Shown: piece after piece, positions 48,567-57,431 of the stretch
Layout: the number at the start of each line of letters is the position of its first letter
Position numbering within the stretch: the first letter of the stretch is position 1
DNA from: a virus
Reading direction: 5' to 3' (one strand)
Length of the DNA stretch: 64,000 nt
Virus record (IMG/VR): IMGVR_UViG_3300031669_000016
Location: 1 to 64,000 of that record
Program-made: the position numbers and the translations under genes
The notes under the pieces: model-generated
What the model saw: only the letters and a program-made list of their open reading frames with translations
Database searches by the model: none
What the model was told of the DNA's origin: nothing

Positions 48567-51116
48567 TCAATTCAGTGCCGTTTCTTTGGCCAAATACTCA
48601 CCCAGCGCTTTCAAATCCGGTTCGCCCTTCCAACGCTTCGAAACCTTGATCTCGGCAGGGAAGGGAACGCTGCGGCCGCTTGCGGTTGCATAGTCCTGGT
48701 GGAGTATAGCGGGCAGCTCCGCGGCGATGCCCTCGGCGTGCTCTTCGGCAACCTCTAGCAAAATCGAATCGTGAACGGTGTTTACGATGAAGACTTTGCC
48801 ACCCAACGTGAGCTGTCGGTCAGCCAACCAATCCGCTAACTGAAGCATACCGGTGTAGCAGACGTCGGCTCCGCCAGCTTGAACCGGTGCGTTGACACCT
48901 TGCCGTTCCGCTTCTTGTCGTATCCCCGCCACGGCATGTTTGATGGCGGGGAGTCGTCGTCGCCGACCGGTATAGCTACGCACATAACCATGCTTCCGAC
49001 AGAACTCGACGGTGCCGTGGATCCACTTCATACCAACAACGAAACGGCCCTCTATGGCTTGAATGAACTCGATCGCTGCCTGCTCCGAGACACCTAGCCG
49101 CGCCGCAACCGTTGCTGGACTCGCCCTATAGATCGCGGCAAACGTAGAGTGCTTCGCCTTTGTCCGTTCATTTGGATAGTCCGCCTTGATCTGCTCATCA
49201 CTAAGCGATGCCAGATCAGGGCGAGTCTCCCGCAGCATCATGCAATGCACATCATCGGCCTGGACCACACGCACCAGCACGTCATCATCACTTAGGAGCG
49301 CCCACATCCGCACCTCGGTCTGGGAGAAATCGGCTTCGATGAAAACAAAGCCTGGTCTAGCAATGAAGATGGGGCACATTATGGCGGGTATGTTCTGTAG
49401 GGCGGGCCGTGTGCTCGACAATCTACCCGTAACGGTACCGCCCTCTTCTTTCTCCATCTCATCAATCGCGGGACACTGCAAGAAGTGGGTATGGACCGTG
49501 TTCTCCGCGTCCATCTCGCTTAGGGTGCCGTCGATGTTGGTACCGCGGAACTTGCGCACTTTGCGGACGTAAAGAATGGCCTGCAACCAGCCCACCAGAG
49601 CGGTATCACTGGTTTGGCTCGCGATGACACGAAGGTTGGGTTCACCCACAGAAACCTTACCTGTCGGGGTCGTGTCCAATCCGTGATAGGCCGGAATCGC
49701 CCATGTCTCAAATAGGAGTTCTCGAATCTGGGCCGTTGAGTGCGGATTGAAGTCGGCACCGAACCGCTCACGAAACGTGTCGACATAACGGTCTTCGGCC
49801 CGGACCAGTGCGGCACGGTACTCATTGGCGAGGACTACATCAATCAGCATGCCGCGCATCTCGGCCGCGGCCAGATGCGGAATGAGTCGAATGCTGATGT
49901 CTCGATACACCGACTCTAAGCCTTGCTCTACAAGTTCGGGGGTGAAACGCTCATGGAGCCGTAAGGTGGCCTCGGCGTCGTGCGCGGCGTACTGGGCCAG
50001 ATCAGTTGTTGGGATCCAGCGCAGTGCCTTATCGACTGGAATCGGAGACCAATGCTTCGTTTCCAATTCACCACGCGGTACCTTTTCGAACGCTTTGGCC
50101 TGCATCTCCGCTTCCCAATCAGGCGCGTTCAAGTACTGACCCGCTAATGGTTTGAGGCCATGACCACTATTCTCATCCAGTAGGTAGTGCTGGATCATGG
50201 TATCGTCGGACCATGTCAGCACTTCGTCGCGGCGGAAGGTGGTGTAGAGGAACTCGGCATCGAACTTGGCGTTGTGCCCGATCATACCGGCGCGACTGAA
50301 CAGTCGGGCCAACGCATCACCCATCTGATCCAGACAGGCCTGTGCTTCTCCTCGCTCCCAATAGGCTCGATAGATACGTGCCCAATCGATGATGACGGGA
50401 TGATGCTTAGAGTTGACCGCGATGAGCGTGATCTGGTTCTGGCGCGGATCCAAACCCGTGGTTTCGACGTCGAGTACACAGGGACCGGCCCCGATGTTAT
50501 CAAGTGCGGCAACAGCCCCTTCTAAGCTGTCAAGCAACTCGAAGTCGGTATCCATTGTGGGTACGTTGCCATCAAGCAAAGCGCGGAAGCGTCGGAACGC
50601 CGCCTTCATCGGCTCTAACGTGTTGATGTCGTGCAGGGTCGCCGCGGGATGGTAGGTAACGCCAGCCCAGCAATCAAGATCGGGGTGGCGTAGAACAGCG
50701 CCGTTGAGTGATTTGATGCCCCGCGACTTCTGTGTCGTCTGGGCCAACGGTCGGATCGCCGCCCAGGCCACGTTACCTAATGCTACGACCAGCTTTCGTG
50801 GATGCTGGTGGAGCAGGGGTATGAGCCGTAGCGACGAACAGGTTCCTGCCTCGGCACGGCTCGGCGCGCGGTTGTTGGGTGGGCGGCAGCACACCACGTT
50901 GCAGTATAAGATGTCGGGCCGGTCAGTGCCGAACACTTCTTGGACTACATGCTCTAACTGCGCGCCGGCTGGTCCTACAAAGGGGATGCCGCTCTTATCC
51001 TCTTCCCCGCCCGGTGCCATACCGACCAGAACGAGGGGGGCGGCGGGGTTACCCTTCGAGCCGACGATGCAGCTGGCGTCTTCGTGGAGAGAACATGCGG
51101 TACATTCCGTCTGCAT
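48567..51116 (-). CDS. polA: Uracil-DNA glycosylase / 3'-5' exonuclease / family A DNA polymerase fusion
   Basis: An 849-residue protein. Residues 1-185 are a family-4 uracil-DNA glycosylase: Cys 5, 8, about 77 and 93 for an Fe-S cluster, VGMAPGGEEDKSGIPFVG and TYHPAA. Residues 195-370 are a DnaQ-like exonuclease (LDVETTG with D216/E218; GHNAKFDAEFL). Residues 400-849 are the polymerase with FIEADFSQTEVR (motif A), RTKAKHSTFAAIY (motif B) and VHDSI (motif C). It is the main replicative enzyme, with built-in uracil sensing. SPO1-type phages have a comparable UDG-polymerase fusion. There is no ribosome site before ATG 51116. Confidence 0.9.
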   Translation of the reverse strand: MQTECTACSLHEDASCIVGSKGNPAAPLVLVGMAPGGEEDKSGIPFVGPAGAQLEHVVQEVFGTDRPDILYCNVVCCRPPNNRAPSRAEAGTCSSLRLIPLLHQHPRKLVVALGNVAWAAIRPLAQTTQKSRGIKSLNGAVLRHPDLDCWAGVTYHPAATLHDINTLEPMKAAFRRFRALLDGNVPTMDTDFELLDSLEGAVAALDNIGAGPCVLDVETTGLDPRQNQITLIAVNSKHHPVIIDWARIYRAYWERGEAQACLDQMGDALARLFSRAGMIGHNAKFDAEFLYTTFRRDEVLTWSDDTMIQHYLLDENSGHGLKPLAGQYLNAPDWEAEMQAKAFEKVPRGELETKHWSPIPVDKALRWIPTTDLAQYAAHDAEATLRLHERFTPELVEQGLESVYRDISIRLIPHLAAAEMRGMLIDVVLANEYRAALVRAEDRYVDTFRERFGADFNPHSTAQIRELLFETWAIPAYHGLDTTPTGKVSVGEPNLRVIASQTSDTALVGWLQAILYVRKVRKFRGTNIDGTLSEMDAENTVHTHFLQCPAIDEMEKEEGGTVTGRLSSTRPALQNIPAIMCPIFIARPGFVFIEADFSQTEVRMWALLSDDDVLVRVVQADDVHCMMLRETRPDLASLSDEQIKADYPNERTKAKHSTFAAIYRASPATVAARLGVSEQAAIEFIQAIEGRFVVGMKWIHGTVEFCRKHGYVRSYTGRRRRLPAIKHAVAGIRQEAERQGVNAPVQAGGADVCYTGMLQLADWLADRQLTLGGKVFIVNTVHDSILLEVAEEHAEGIAAELPAILHQDYATASGRSVPFPAEIKVSKRWKGEPDLKALGEYLAKETALN

Positions 51117-51123
51117 TATGATA

Positions 51124-51191
51124 CGGGGTCGGGCCTTAGCGAGTCAGTCCATGCCTCTATTGAGGCGTCGCCGCGGCTATGCCCGACCCCG
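51124..51191 (-). other. Nested stem-loop structure upstream of polA
   Basis: CGGGGTCGGGC (51124-51134) and GCCCGACCCCG (51181-51191) form a perfect 11-bp stem. The 46-nt loop contains a second hairpin, GCCTC/GAGGC (51153-51166). It fills the 80-nt gap between methyltransferase stop and polymerase start and lies in the polymerase mRNA leader, so it could control its translation or attenuate transcription. Confidence 0.5.
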
Positions 51192-51196
51192 CGTGT

Positions 51197-53791
51197 TCAA
51201 CCCTCCCCGACCAACGATTCGATACGGGATATGCGTTCGTGCAGTTCGGCCAGGATCTGTCCGAATCCGCTGCTGATTTCGAGACAGTTCACCTCCCGCT
51301 CCGTACCAGTAATGTCATGGACCGCGGCGGTGTAGCCGGTTGTACCGGCCCGAGCGGCCTGTCCGTCATCAGGCGAGGGGGGTATCGCCTGAGATGTGGC
51401 CGCTGGCGGCGGTGTCACAGGAGCTGGCGGGAGCGGCTCCACTGCCTCTGGGGCTGACACTGCCTCTGGCACTACCGACTGAGCTGCTGACGCAGCCTCC
51501 GGGTCCACCGACTCTGGTGTAGGAATCGGAGCGGGAGGTGGCGGTTGCGACGCGCCGGGAGGCGCTTGTGACACGCAGGGATGCGCTTGCGACGCGCCGG
51601 GAGGCGCTTGCGGCTCGATAGGAGCAGACGGCGGCGCTTCCGATGCAACAACGGTTGGAGCTGGGGCAGCAGGCTTCTCGATCCCACTTACTACGCGATA
51701 GAGATCCCAGCAGCCCTTGCAGTCCCTGCGTGGCTTGCGCAAGCCGCGATAGCGCGGATGCTTCTCACACTTAGCGGGTCCGGCAGGCACCGCTTCTTCT
51801 GGTTCAGATGCCTCAACCACAGGTCCCGCTGTCGGTGCGAGCGGTGCGTCCGGTGCGTCATCACGCACGATGAGTTCGCTGTGCGGATCCTTGGCAGGAT
51901 CGAACCAGGCGGGTGGATCCAGTAGCGTGATCTGGTACTCGCCTCCGTCCCGCGACTGGCGCGGGATCGAAGTGATAAAGTGGATCTTACCCACATCCCC
52001 CTCGGTCGGGTCCGAATCGTAGACCGCGATCTTGGGCTGCCACCTGTCAACATCGGGCGCGGTCTTGGGAACGCTGGGATTGAGGACATATTCGAGCATG
52101 CGGCAAATCATCCCGGTGGGCAGTTCGAACCAGACACCCGGCGGGCAGTCCCTGCGAGTCCACGTCCTTACAATCTTCATCTCGGAATCACCCCGTTCTA
52201 TGAGTAGTTTACCACAACCTACGGTAGGTGTCAAGACCTTGTGGTTAGCGATGTAGAGTCCTACGGTTGTGCCGAGCCGTTCCTCGATCATGCCGACATA
52301 CTTCTCTGACAGTTCGATGCCTATAAACGAGCGGTGGAGGTTGCGTGCCGTCTGCATCGTCGTACCCGAACCGGCGAAGGGATCGAGAACCACACCTGGG
52401 ATCGTCTCAGCATTGCAGTGGCAGGTCGGCCGCATCGGAAGGGAACGGTACAGATTCTGCAAGCTCTGCTGAGTATTGTACGGCGAGCCGTCAGCGTTGG
52501 TTTTGGACCAACGCCGCTGGAACCGCCCGACGAGTTCGCGTTGTCGAAGCCAGGGCGCGCCGCATTGAGCACACACCTTCTCGGACGAACCGGCGAGGAT
52601 TGGGGGTGTGATAAGCTCGGGGGGAAATACTGCGAAATGAGCGCCTTTATAAGGCCTCGTTGCGATGTGCCAGACCGAACGTTTGTTGCGACCACCAGGG
52701 GCCGACCTAGCAAAGTTCTCCAGGGCCTTCCGCGCCGAACGGTTTGGATTCGTGCCGTGAGCGTAATCCTTGGGGCCGCCGGTCTGCTGATCAAAGGTTG
52801 GCTGTTGGATACATCCGATGCTTGACTCTGCAAGTGGCTCTTTGATCGCGTCGTAATCGTAGTAGTAGTCATGCGCTTGATACAGGTTCTTTCGACGCCA
52901 CAACTTCTTTGCTAAGGTCTCCGATACGGGACAGTACGAGCAGACCTCACCGGTCAAGCGGTGGACCCAGACATAGTCTGGTTCGGGGCGGGTTCGAGAG
53001 CCGCGCTTACGTGGATGGCTCCAAAACGTCGTCGATCCCGACTTCGCGAGCTGAAAAACGAACTCGTGAGATCGGGTAGTGCGATCAGTGGTGCTGTCGG
53101 GCATCGGATTTTTTTTGTCCCACACATTGTCTTGGCGCAGCCACCAACCATCGTCGCGTAGTGCAAACGCAACCATGTGGGGCAGACCGATCAGATCCTT
53201 GGGTTTGTAGCGAGTAGTACTGGTCGGCTGCATAGCTGGCACACCATTCCGCGCCGCCGACTTCGAGAGTCCGGGGTTGCGGTGATGCGGCTTATGTGCA
53301 CCGCCGCTTGCCCAGTAAGCATCGCCCATGTTGATCCAAACCGTGCCGTCGGGCCGTAGCACCCGCCAGACTTCACGGAAGATCTCGACGAGATGGGCAA
53401 CATACAACTCTGGTGTGGGTTCCAATCCCAACGACCCCAGCCAGGCTCCGCAGTTGGCACAGAACGCGCTTCCAGTCTGGCGGTCGTGGTAGTCCACACT
53501 GAACGAGCCGGGGTGTGTCAACTGCTTCGCCGAGGGTCCTCCTGACTGGTTGGGTCGTGCCGTCCGTTCCGTTATCCATTGATGATCGCACAGTTCTCCG
53601 TCGTGCTGGGATGGATCATCCTCATCCCACACAATGGGTGGCAAGCCGTAGTCGCGGTGGGGCCAGTACGGTGGTGAGGTCATAACCATATGGACCGATT
53701 CGGGCGGCATGAGCCACAGCGCGTCGATGACGTGTCCACAGCAAACCTTGTCAACCCACAAACGAATCAGTTCGGCATACATCGAGAACAC
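51197..53791 (-). CDS. DNA methyltransferase fused to proline-rich adaptor protein
   Basis: An 864-residue open frame. Residues 1-510 are an N4-cytosine/N6-adenine methyltransferase of beta order: VHMVMTSPPYW (catalytic motif IV at 36-43) precedes the SAM motif DPFAGSGTT (about 470-478) and GIELSEKY. From M538 (ATG 52180, with GGGGTGA upstream) a second module begins: a beta domain (MKIVRTWTRRDCPPGVWFEL), a zinc-knuckle CEKHPRYRGLRKPRRDCKGC, proline/alanine-rich repeats, and a coiled-coil end. It probably protects phage DNA from restriction; the second half may be made separately. Confidence 0.8.
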   Translation of the reverse strand: MFSMYAELIRLWVDKVCCGHVIDALWLMPPESVHMVMTSPPYWPHRDYGLPPIVWDEDDPSQHDGELCDHQWITERTARPNQSGGPSAKQLTHPGSFSVDYHDRQTGSAFCANCGAWLGSLGLEPTPELYVAHLVEIFREVWRVLRPDGTVWINMGDAYWASGGAHKPHHRNPGLSKSAARNGVPAMQPTSTTRYKPKDLIGLPHMVAFALRDDGWWLRQDNVWDKKNPMPDSTTDRTTRSHEFVFQLAKSGSTTFWSHPRKRGSRTRPEPDYVWVHRLTGEVCSYCPVSETLAKKLWRRKNLYQAHDYYYDYDAIKEPLAESSIGCIQQPTFDQQTGGPKDYAHGTNPNRSARKALENFARSAPGGRNKRSVWHIATRPYKGAHFAVFPPELITPPILAGSSEKVCAQCGAPWLRQRELVGRFQRRWSKTNADGSPYNTQQSLQNLYRSLPMRPTCHCNAETIPGVVLDPFAGSGTTMQTARNLHRSFIGIELSEKYVGMIEERLGTTVGLYIANHKVLTPTVGCGKLLIERGDSEMKIVRTWTRRDCPPGVWFELPTGMICRMLEYVLNPSVPKTAPDVDRWQPKIAVYDSDPTEGDVGKIHFITSIPRQSRDGGEYQITLLDPPAWFDPAKDPHSELIVRDDAPDAPLAPTAGPVVEASEPEEAVPAGPAKCEKHPRYRGLRKPRRDCKGCWDLYRVVSGIEKPAAPAPTVVASEAPPSAPIEPQAPPGASQAHPCVSQAPPGASQPPPPAPIPTPESVDPEAASAAQSVVPEAVSAPEAVEPLPPAPVTPPPAATSQAIPPSPDDGQAARAGTTGYTAAVHDITGTEREVNCLEISSGFGQILAELHERISRIESLVGEG
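51547..51609 (-). repeat. Three tandem 21-bp repeats in the adaptor's proline-rich region
   Basis: Units at 51547-51567, 51568-51588 and 51589-51609; the first and third are identical, the middle differs at five positions. They encode seven-residue repeats of type SQAPPGA in a flexible linker. Confidence 0.75.
52178..52194 (-). promoter_or_regulatory. Internal ribosome binding site and start inside the methyltransferase frame
   Basis: GGGGTGA (52194-52188) stands 7 nt before the in-frame ATG 52180-52178. The same GGGGTGATTCC box precedes the GTG start at 42096, so it is a functional type in this genome. Separate synthesis of the C-terminal 327-residue adaptor is likely. Confidence 0.5.
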
Positions 53792-54303
53792 AAGGCTTCG
53801 AAGAGCCCTGCCAACCCTCCTATGTCGCCACGATGCAAGCAGTCATCGGCACGTGCACCCATATCCCGCCATGTCTCCCACACCATCGATGTGCCTACCC
53901 GACGCAACTGCGCGTTGACTCGACCGTAGAGCAGTAAGAGCTTATCGCTATCACTCTCCGTCGTTCTGGGATCACCCAGACGCGCCAACGCAACCTCGGT
54001 TGCGGAGCGCCCATCAAGCAATGCGATCTCGGCCTCTAATAGCGGAATGCTCCGTGCCTTCGAGAGCAGATAGGCCGCGCTTCCGCCCTCGTTGCATCCG
54101 TAACAGTAGAAGCCGCGCTCGACGCCGTTGCGCACAAAGACGAAGAAGCTGGGGTGGGTATCGACGTGAAGGGGACACAGACCGCACCAGCCTTGTGGAA
54201 CGCGATCTAGGTCTATCCCCAACCAGCGCGCAACCGAGTAGGTTGGATAGCGTTGATCCAACGGCTGGACCCGAATCGTCGAAGTCGTCGCGATCCCTCT
54301 CAT
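53767..54303 (-). CDS. CHC2 zinc-binding half of a split DnaG-type primase
   Basis: A 178-residue protein. The zinc motif is CGLCPLHVDTHPSF ... GFYCYGCNEGGSAAYLL, i.e. C-x2-C ... C-x2-C with the P-H-x-D-x-x-PSF signature of DnaG zinc domains. The rest is helical. It reads template trinucleotides for primer initiation and must act with the TOPRIM protein encoded 8 kb away at 44875. It overlaps the helicase stop and the methyltransferase start. Confidence 0.8.
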   Translation of the reverse strand: MRGIATTSTIRVQPLDQRYPTYSVARWLGIDLDRVPQGWCGLCPLHVDTHPSFFVFVRNGVERGFYCYGCNEGGSAAYLLSKARSIPLLEAEIALLDGRSATEVALARLGDPRTTESDSDKLLLLYGRVNAQLRRVGTSMVWETWRDMGARADDCLHRGDIGGLAGLFEALCSRCMPN

Positions 54304-55694
54304 TGCCCCACATCTCCCCGCTTGCGTTGGCTCCCCTCGAAGTGGTTATCCCAGACCCCACCAAGCAAGGGAATGGTCCAATCGCATTCCGTACTAAAGC
54401 TCCAGCCCGACTCACCCGCGTTACGGTTCTTCATCACATCAAAGACAAGCCGCCGCCGATTGGTCTTGTCTCGACGGATCCGCAGAAAGACATCACACAC
54501 ATTGGCGATCCCCTCGGACTGTGCCGACAACTCACCGGCGTCGGCATCGTCGCCGCGCTGCAATCCGTAGCGGCTCATTTGTGTGGCCGAAACAACGGGA
54601 CACTCCAGCTCTTGGCCGAGCCGTTGCATCTCTAACACAACTTCGTGTTTGTCGATCCAGGTCTCGCGCCGCCCCGCCGTGATCTCGTTGATATAATCCA
54701 CAACGATGAGTCCGACCTGCCCACGCTGCGCCAAGGTCCGGCACTCGCTTTTCAGACGCGCCACCGTTTCGCACCGCATCGGTGGGATAACATAGAGATT
54801 GCCTGGTAACTGGGAGAAGTAGTCGAACCATAAGCGAAGATTCTGTAAGTGCCGCGGATCGAAGTCGCCCCACCGGAGTTGGGAGGCTTTATAGAAACCG
54901 GTAAGCATCGCCTCCATTCGATCCATGATTGGATTGAAGTCGGCGGACCAGCCCATCTCAGCACTGGCATAGATCACATTGCAGCCGCGCACAAACGCGG
55001 TCTTGGCAACATGTTGCATCGCCACGCTCTTGCCCACCGAGGTTCGACCGGCAAAGACCAGCAACTCGCCGGGCAGGAGTCCACGGGTCTGCTGATCAAG
55101 AGGTACCAGGCCGGTGTAGTGACCCGTTATGCTCGAACCTAGCGCGGTGAAGCGTTCGTGTCTGCGAAGCCGTTCGCTGGCCTGCGCGCGGAAGTCCCAG
55201 ACCGCCTGGGCCGACTGGGTCTGTTCGGCCAGATCGGTGAGTTCCATCGCGATTTTACGTACCGCTTCGCGCGGCTCACGCTCGATCTCGTCGCGCCGTC
55301 GCAGAATCGAATCGATGGAACGCCACGTCAACTGGAAGTCGCGGAGCTGCTCGATAAGATAGCGGAGGTGGGCTTCACTGCGAGGACTGACCGAACGGGC
55401 ACGGTCGGAGGCTTGGAGATACTGGATTTGTTGCTGGCCCGTTACCCCGCGCTTCGCCAGTTCAGAGGCGAGGATGTCGGGGGTGGCGTAGCGTCCGGTG
55501 CGGATGAAGTGGTTGAGGCAGATGTCGAAGACGAGGCCCACCCAAGTCGCGGTGAACCCGGTGCTGTGGTCATAATCTTCGAGCAGGCGCGGCGTCACCC
55601 GTTCCGTGACCAGCACGGAGGCGAATGAGGGTAAGAGCGCGCCGTCGAAGTCTAGGATGTAGGCAAGGACCTGCCAACGTGCCGCCAGCTCCAC
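54300..55694 (-). CDS. dnaB: Replicative DnaB-like helicase
   Basis: A 464-residue protein. The helical N-terminal domain (1-170) is followed by a RecA-fold ATPase: FAGRTSVGKSVAM (Walker A, about 216-225), VIYASAEMGW (catalytic E), GLIVVDYINEITAGR (Walker B), VVSATQMSR (sensor Q/R) and LRIRRDKTNRR near the C-terminus. It unwinds DNA 5'-3' and recruits primase, whose zinc half is the next gene. Start GTG 55694; TATTAT just upstream may be a -10. Confidence 0.85.
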   Translation of the reverse strand: MELAARWQVLAYILDFDGALLPSFASVLVTERVTPRLLEDYDHSTGFTATWVGLVFDICLNHFIRTGRYATPDILASELAKRGVTGQQQIQYLQASDRARSVSPRSEAHLRYLIEQLRDFQLTWRSIDSILRRRDEIEREPREAVRKIAMELTDLAEQTQSAQAVWDFRAQASERLRRHERFTALGSSITGHYTGLVPLDQQTRGLLPGELLVFAGRTSVGKSVAMQHVAKTAFVRGCNVIYASAEMGWSADFNPIMDRMEAMLTGFYKASQLRWGDFDPRHLQNLRLWFDYFSQLPGNLYVIPPMRCETVARLKSECRTLAQRGQVGLIVVDYINEITAGRRETWIDKHEVVLEMQRLGQELECPVVSATQMSRYGLQRGDDADAGELSAQSEGIANVCDVFLRIRRDKTNRRRLVFDVMKNRNAGESGWSFSTECDWTIPLLGGVWDNHFEGSQRKRGDVGQ

Positions 55695-55757
55695 CTAGAT
55701 AATACACCACCCCTGATGAGATCACGGAAACAAGATGTTGTAGACCTTATCCACCAA

Positions 55758-56288
55758 TTACTGCGGTGCAGCCGACCAGTCATAACCCCGGACCTGATGC
55801 CTCCGCTGCTCCGCCGCGGGTCCGAGGAATGCTTTGACTTTGGCGAGATCATCCAGGCCCTTTCGAGGGGACAGTACACCCGTATACGTCGGAGGACTGG
55901 TCTCTTCGTTGATACGCACGAGGAAGTATTCCATTGATTCCACCAAATCCCACGCCACCCTCCGCAGTTCGCTGTAGTCTTCCGCAAGGGAACTGGCATC
56001 ATCGAGGGTAGCGGGGACCCCACTATCCCCACTATCAGCCGTCTCTCGGGGCGTAGCGGTGGGATAGGCCTTCTCGGTGTAGTAGACCTTGCCATCCGCA
56101 CCGATGTGGGCGTCGTAGTGCTCCAGCATGGGGTCACTACAAGCTTCCGCTATGCCGCTACCAGCTTTGTGGGCCTGCAAGCACCAGAAGTCACGACAGA
56201 GGCGGAGAGTCGAATCCAACCACTCATTGTATGGCATGTCGGGCGGACGTTTTCCGACATCATGTTCGTGGCAGTGTGGGCATTGCAT
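55758..56288 (-). CDS. Hypothetical protein with N-terminal zinc motif
   Basis: A 176-residue protein from ATG 56288. It opens MQCPHCHEHDVGKRPPDMPY, with cysteines/histidines for zinc, then RLCRDFWC. The C-terminal half is helical and acidic (SLAEDYSELRRVAWDLVESM). ATG 56288 is supported by the promoter at 56320-56348 and AAGGATGG; the open frame begins upstream of that transcript start. No gene lies in 55695-55757. Confidence 0.5.
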   Translation of the reverse strand: MQCPHCHEHDVGKRPPDMPYNEWLDSTLRLCRDFWCLQAHKAGSGIAEACSDPMLEHYDAHIGADGKVYYTEKAYPTATPRETADSGDSGVPATLDDASSLAEDYSELRRVAWDLVESMEYFLVRINEETSPPTYTGVLSPRKGLDDLAKVKAFLGPAAEQRRHQVRGYDWSAAPQ

Positions 56289-56319
56289 CAGAACACCATC
56301 CTTTGCAAGGTCTATACCC

Positions 56320-56348
56320 ATTCTACACCAAAGCTACGGTTGTGTCCA
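56320..56348 (-). promoter_or_regulatory. Sigma-70-type promoter upstream of the helicase operon
   Basis: Leftward: TGGACA (56348-56343), 17 nt, TAGAAT (56325-56320), both hexamers 5/6 to consensus. It overlaps the last codons of the preceding gene and would start transcription near 56313, 25 nt before ATG 56288. Confidence 0.6.
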
Positions 56349-57416
56349 GCCCGTTTCGTAGCGTAGGTGGTAGCGCGGCACGGACAGGACGGCGTGGAGT
56401 ATGGTCCGCTCCATGGGATCACGCACCAAGTACTCGCCCTGATCGGGATCGAAGTCGAGCAAAAACCAGGGGATGCCACCCTCGGCCAGGAACTGCTCGA
56501 TGGCGGCGAGTACCATCCGCAAGGTGACCACACTTTTCACATCGGTACCGTAGTGCGGTAGGACGAGGGCGTGAACCGCGTCGATGTGTTCGAGTGCTGT
56601 TGCCAGTGGTGAGTCGTCCCAGTCCTGGTGGGGCCGGCCGACAAGAGCCGGCATGTTCACCATCCCAACCGAGAAGCCTGATGCCCGAATCAAGATGCCC
56701 AGCCAGTGTGCCAATTCGATCGGGTTGATGATTGAGGTAGTGATCTCGTTACCGTCTAACCTCCAGCACCAGGCCTCGCGTGCGCGCGCGTGCGCGCTAG
56801 GTTCCTCCTCCCCAGTAATACTATCTAGATAAGAATCAGTGATGGACCCCCGTAGGGGGTCCAGCGTTGTCGGGTCCAAAACAGGGTCTAAAGAGGGGGT
56901 TTCGTCAAGGCCAGTCTTGACATTCACGGCCACGTTAGCGATAAGGCACCCTCCACTAACGCGTTGCGGTGCGGGTAGTACTATGGCTCCACCCTGTCTT
57001 ATCCTATCCGCATCGAACCCCGCGTCGAGGATACTTGACAAATCTCTGGATCGTACTCCTGTCGTTATCTGCTCGTAATACGGGCCGGACAGGAGGCGGT
57101 CAACAATAGTGTGCGAGAAACCCGTATTTGTCAAGTCGAGCAGTTGGCTTTCGAGTGTCTGGGCCTGTGGACATACCTCAGTACCGAGAGTGATGTTACC
57201 GTATGTTAGTGATGCGTATTTGTCAAGTACCATACGGACACCGTTACAGTCCTTAGTGTCCCCCTTTTCTGTCTCACACCGCTGGCATCGCAGTGCTTGG
57301 GCCTGTAACTGCTCGACCAGTATCTCACCCCTGCCGTAAACGGCGGGACTGGTCAGTGCTGTGTCCTGCAAGTCCGGGTATTGCGCGTAGAACCATGCGT
57401 AGAGCGACTCCTGCAT
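56334..57416 (-). CDS. Degenerate DnaC/IstB-like helicase loader (putative)
   Basis: A 360-residue protein. The N-terminus (YAWFYAQYPDLQDTALTSPA ... ALRCQRCETEKGDTKDCNG) has the acidic start plus cysteine cluster common in phage DnaC-like proteins. The C-terminal half follows the AAA+ order (LGILIRASGFSVGMVNMPAL; HALVLPHYGTD; IEQFLAEGGIPWFLLDFD), but no Walker A GxxGxGKS and no clear DD Walker B are present. If correct, it lost ATPase activity and could only act as an adaptor for the helicase two genes downstream. Confidence 0.4.
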   Translation of the reverse strand: MQESLYAWFYAQYPDLQDTALTSPAVYGRGEILVEQLQAQALRCQRCETEKGDTKDCNGVRMVLDKYASLTYGNITLGTEVCPQAQTLESQLLDLTNTGFSHTIVDRLLSGPYYEQITTGVRSRDLSSILDAGFDADRIRQGGAIVLPAPQRVSGGCLIANVAVNVKTGLDETPSLDPVLDPTTLDPLRGSITDSYLDSITGEEEPSAHARAREAWCWRLDGNEITTSIINPIELAHWLGILIRASGFSVGMVNMPALVGRPHQDWDDSPLATALEHIDAVHALVLPHYGTDVKSVVTLRMVLAAIEQFLAEGGIPWFLLDFDPDQGEYLVRDPMERTILHAVLSVPRYHLRYETGWTQP

Positions 57417-57431
57417 TACCTTTCGCCTCTT

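Noticed and set aside
51547-51609. Tandem 21-bp repeats as a second CRISPR-like array
   Set aside because: Repeats are contiguous without spacers and encode a seven-residue protein repeat in frame.
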